From Chitinophaga pinensis (lineage in GTDB: Bacteria; Bacteroidota; Bacteroidia; Flavobacteriales_D; Crocinitomicaceae): a DNA stretch of 6,007 nt. Below are positions 4,059 through 6,007 of the stretch, in pieces. The DNA lies in the NCBI GenBank assembly GCA_945897765.1, contig CAMDGP010000140.1, forward strand, positions 1 to 6,007. Reading direction: 5' to 3'. Each line of letters opens with the position of its first letter. The stretch's first letter is position 1. Position numbers and translations under genes: made by a program. Below the pieces are notes generated by a model. It made no database searches and was not told the origin of the DNA. It saw nothing but the letters and a program-made list of their open reading frames with translations.

Positions 4059-6007
4059 TCGATAATAAATTGTTGTTGAACTTCGCCGTGAATAGTATTC
4101 ACATTTAAGATATAAACACCTGATTTGAAATCAGCAGCATTTAATTCTAAAACTGGTAACTCAACTTTTGATTTTTCAGCAACCACACGACCAGTCATGT
4201 CAGTTACTGTGTAAGCTGTAATATTCAAACCATTAACTTGCGCATAAACTTTGTTGTTTGAAGGCACTGGGAATACTGAAAAATTACTTTTCAATAATTC
4301 TGGTAATCCAACTGAACATGCATCGTATGTCATATTTGAAAAATTCACGTGACAAGCAAAATCAGCTGAATCGATGTATGGATTTCTATTTGCTTGAGTT
4401 GAGAAAACGAACTCTTGGCGAGCGATTTCATAATTATCTGGTGCATCAGCTTCATGCCATTGTTTCAAAATGTCTTGCGATTGGTTTGATGGGATTTGCC
4501 AGTTATTTCCTGAAATTCCGTTGTAACATGTTGCCATATACATAATTGCACGTGCAGCATTTCCTTTTTGACTTGAACGTGGTTCAAAAACCATTTGGTT
4601 AGAACTATTGTAACCAACTTTACATTCTAAATAAGAGAATACAACATTTCCTGTAATCACATCTAAAGGTAAATTACTTCTTGGGGTATTTGCATTTTGA
4701 AGGTTTGTTGGATATAAATTGTGTTGATCTGAATATTCGTTTTTCTCTGGATTATCAGCTGGGAAAGTAGGCATCCAAGAATGAGCATAAGAATGTTCTC
4801 TCGAATATCCTGTTGCTGTCCAATCAAATGGATCATTAAATACTTTACGCTCACCTGAATATGCACAAGTAACATACGATTGTCCGTTGGTTGTATCTCT
4901 TACTTCAAATTGATTCATTACCGTTGTTTTGTAATTGAAATATGAAACAAATGTATGTGGGTTGATTTTCGCTGATAATGCAGTAACAAAGTTCGGACTT
5001 GTTGAATTGATTCCGTTGTAGTAGTTTCCAATATTCAATCCTGTGCTTGTTACATTTCCAGTTGCTGGCGAAGTTGTCAAATAATTTTCAAAACCTGCTG
5101 TTCCGTTGAAAGCATAAACAGCAAAATGATAATTTTGATTTGCAACAACACCTCTTGGAGTGAATCCTGTTCCATTTCCAACATAAGCAACTCTTGCATC
5201 ACCTACAACGTCACCTCTTTTATAATTAGTTCCATCAACTGGAACGCCAGTAATTGCTGAACCATTTTTCCAAAGAACGATGTATTTTTCAGCACCTGTT
5301 CCTGCTGCGTATTGACCACCAACAGTATAAGCTTTCACTAAAGGGAAAGTTAAGTTTGTTGGGTTAGCAGTTGGTTGAGTTGCTAAATTATCTGTTCCAA
5401 CAGCTGAAAGGTTTATGATATACGGATTTTCATCTGAATCATCATTTGCAATTGTTAAAATAGCTGATCTTGAACCTGTACCTTGTGGAGTAAAAGAAAG
5501 TGTGAACGTTTGATTTCCTGTTGCAAGAATTGTACTTGTTGAAAGTGTCGTTGAGAAGTCAGCAGCATTTGTTCCAGTTAATGTAGTTCCCGAAACTGTC
5601 AATACTTGAATTCCAGCATTTTCAATGGTAATTGATGTAGAAGCTGTATTTCCAACTACATAAGTTCCGTTATTGAAAACAGTTGTTCCATTCATTTTTA
5701 CATTGATTTCCTTTGCTGGAGCAACGTAAGCGAAAATATCATTTAAGTTTCTAGGAACCAACTGATAGTTTGTGTTGAATTGACTAACTAAAGCAATGAT
5801 TGTTTGAGGACCAGTTGGAATAGGAGTATTATCAATATTTGTAGAAAAATTAACTCTTACATCAAATGTGTTTATCCCATCAGTTACCTGAACTGTTGTT
5901 CCTCCAGAAGTTCCTGTTGCAAAATTGCCGGTTTGAACGAAAGTGACGTTATCCACTCTAACTAATTGTGCTTCCAAAGATTCGTTAATTGCTGAAAGTG
6001 GAACGAT
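4055..6007 (-). CDS. Secreted endonuclease I family nuclease with T9SS type A sorting domain; 5' end beyond window
   Basis: The frame is open to the right edge, giving 650 visible residues; the true start and signal peptide lie outside (an apparent TTG start at 5977 is inside the coding frame). Domains in order: residues about 1-95, a beta-rich, possibly OB-fold-like segment (VRVDNVTF, PTGPQTI, QLVPRNLNDI); about 97-205, a choice-of-anchor D/HYDIN-type Ig-like domain ending in DSDENPYIINLSAVGT; about 206-315, a fibronectin-III-like region; about 320-560, the endonuclease I domain; about 576-650, a type A T9SS C-terminal domain (FSVFPVPSNN, DMTGRVV, SGVYILNV, QQFIIE). Nuclease motifs are REH (403-405), H409, DQHN (427-430), RSN (443-445), FEP (474-476) and KGNAAR (481-486). 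By comparison with Vvn/EndA nucleases, H405 is the likely general base and E404 and N430 likely bind magnesium. Expected role: non-specific cleavage of DNA or RNA outside the cell. It is cotranscribed with the nucleotidase C-domain gene (4-bp overlap). Confidence 0.92.
   Translation of the reverse strand: MVPLSAINESLEAQLVRVDNVTFVQTGNFATGTSGGTTVQVTDGINTFDVRVNFSTNIDNTPIPTGPQTIIALVSQFNTNYQLVPRNLNDIFAYVAPAKEINVKMNGTTVFNNGTYVVGNTASTSITIENAGIQVLTVSGTTLTGTNAADFSTTLSTSTILATGNQTFTLSFTPQGTGSRSAILTIANDDSDENPYIINLSAVGTDNLATQPTANPTNLTFPLVKAYTVGGQYAAGTGAEKYIVLWKNGSAITGVPVDGTNYKRGDVVGDARVAYVGNGTGFTPRGVVANQNYHFAVYAFNGTAGFENYLTTSPATGNVTSTGLNIGNYYNGINSTSPNFVTALSAKINPHTFVSYFNYKTTVMNQFEVRDTTNGQSYVTCAYSGERKVFNDPFDWTATGYSREHSYAHSWMPTFPADNPEKNEYSDQHNLYPTNLQNANTPRSNLPLDVITGNVVFSYLECKVGYNSSNQMVFEPRSSQKGNAARAIMYMATCYNGISGNNWQIPSNQSQDILKQWHEADAPDNYEIARQEFVFSTQANRNPYIDSADFACHVNFSNMTYDACSVGLPELLKSNFSVFPVPSNNKVYAQVNGLNITAYTVTDMTGRVVAEKSKVELPVLELNAADFKSGVYILNVNTIHGEVQQQFIIE

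Noticed and set aside
4258..4545. Plus-strand and other-frame open stretches inside the endonuclease (4258-4545, 4663-4875) and the nucleotidase gene (3641-3847)
   Set aside because: They overlap well-supported coding sequence and show no domains or signals.
5975..5977. TTG as the true start of the endonuclease
   Set aside because: The frame remains open with a similar composition to the window edge, no signal peptide follows this TTG although a T9SS protein needs one, and it falls inside a domain-like segment.

Overview
This AT-rich window comes most probably from a member of the Flavobacteriia (Bacteroidota). The reasons are a type A type-IX-secretion (T9SS) sorting domain on a secreted nuclease, matches to the Bacteroidota -7 promoter element TAnnTTTG, no purine-rich ribosome binding sites, and short-period tandem repeats between genes. 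I cannot assign a genus from the sequence alone.

Layout from left to right. (1) 1-870, minus strand: the first 290 residues of a Tat-exported metallophosphatase of the UshA/5'-nucleotidase N-terminal type, cut by the left edge. (2) 871-1338: a divergent intergenic region with a seven-unit octamer repeat, candidate promoters for both directions, a small perfect hairpin and a doubtful remnant of a small exported protein. (3) 1339-3341, plus strand: a flavin monoamine-oxidase-type lipoprotein, overlapping by 4 bp a predicted outer-membrane beta-barrel protein. (4) 3342-3390: a 27-bp convergent gap, then a heptamer repeat that forms the last codons of the next gene. (5) 3369-4058, minus strand: a lipoprotein that is only the C-terminal (nucleotide-binding) domain of a 5'-nucleotidase. 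(6) 4055-6007, minus strand: a large secreted endonuclease I family protein with accessory domains and a T9SS tail, cut by the right edge and overlapping gene (5) by 4 bp.

The minus-strand genes suggest a scheme for using external nucleic acids: a secreted nuclease makes nucleotides and a 5'-nucleotidase removes their phosphate. The nucleotidase appears as two polypeptides, a catalytic N-domain and a substrate-binding C-domain. Their genes lie about 2.5 kb apart with the amine oxidase/beta-barrel pair between them on the opposite strand. That interrupted split nucleotidase, and its link to a T9SS nuclease, is the most interesting feature here. The individual protein families are all known ones, and I see no clearly new system. 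The cooperation between these genes is inference.
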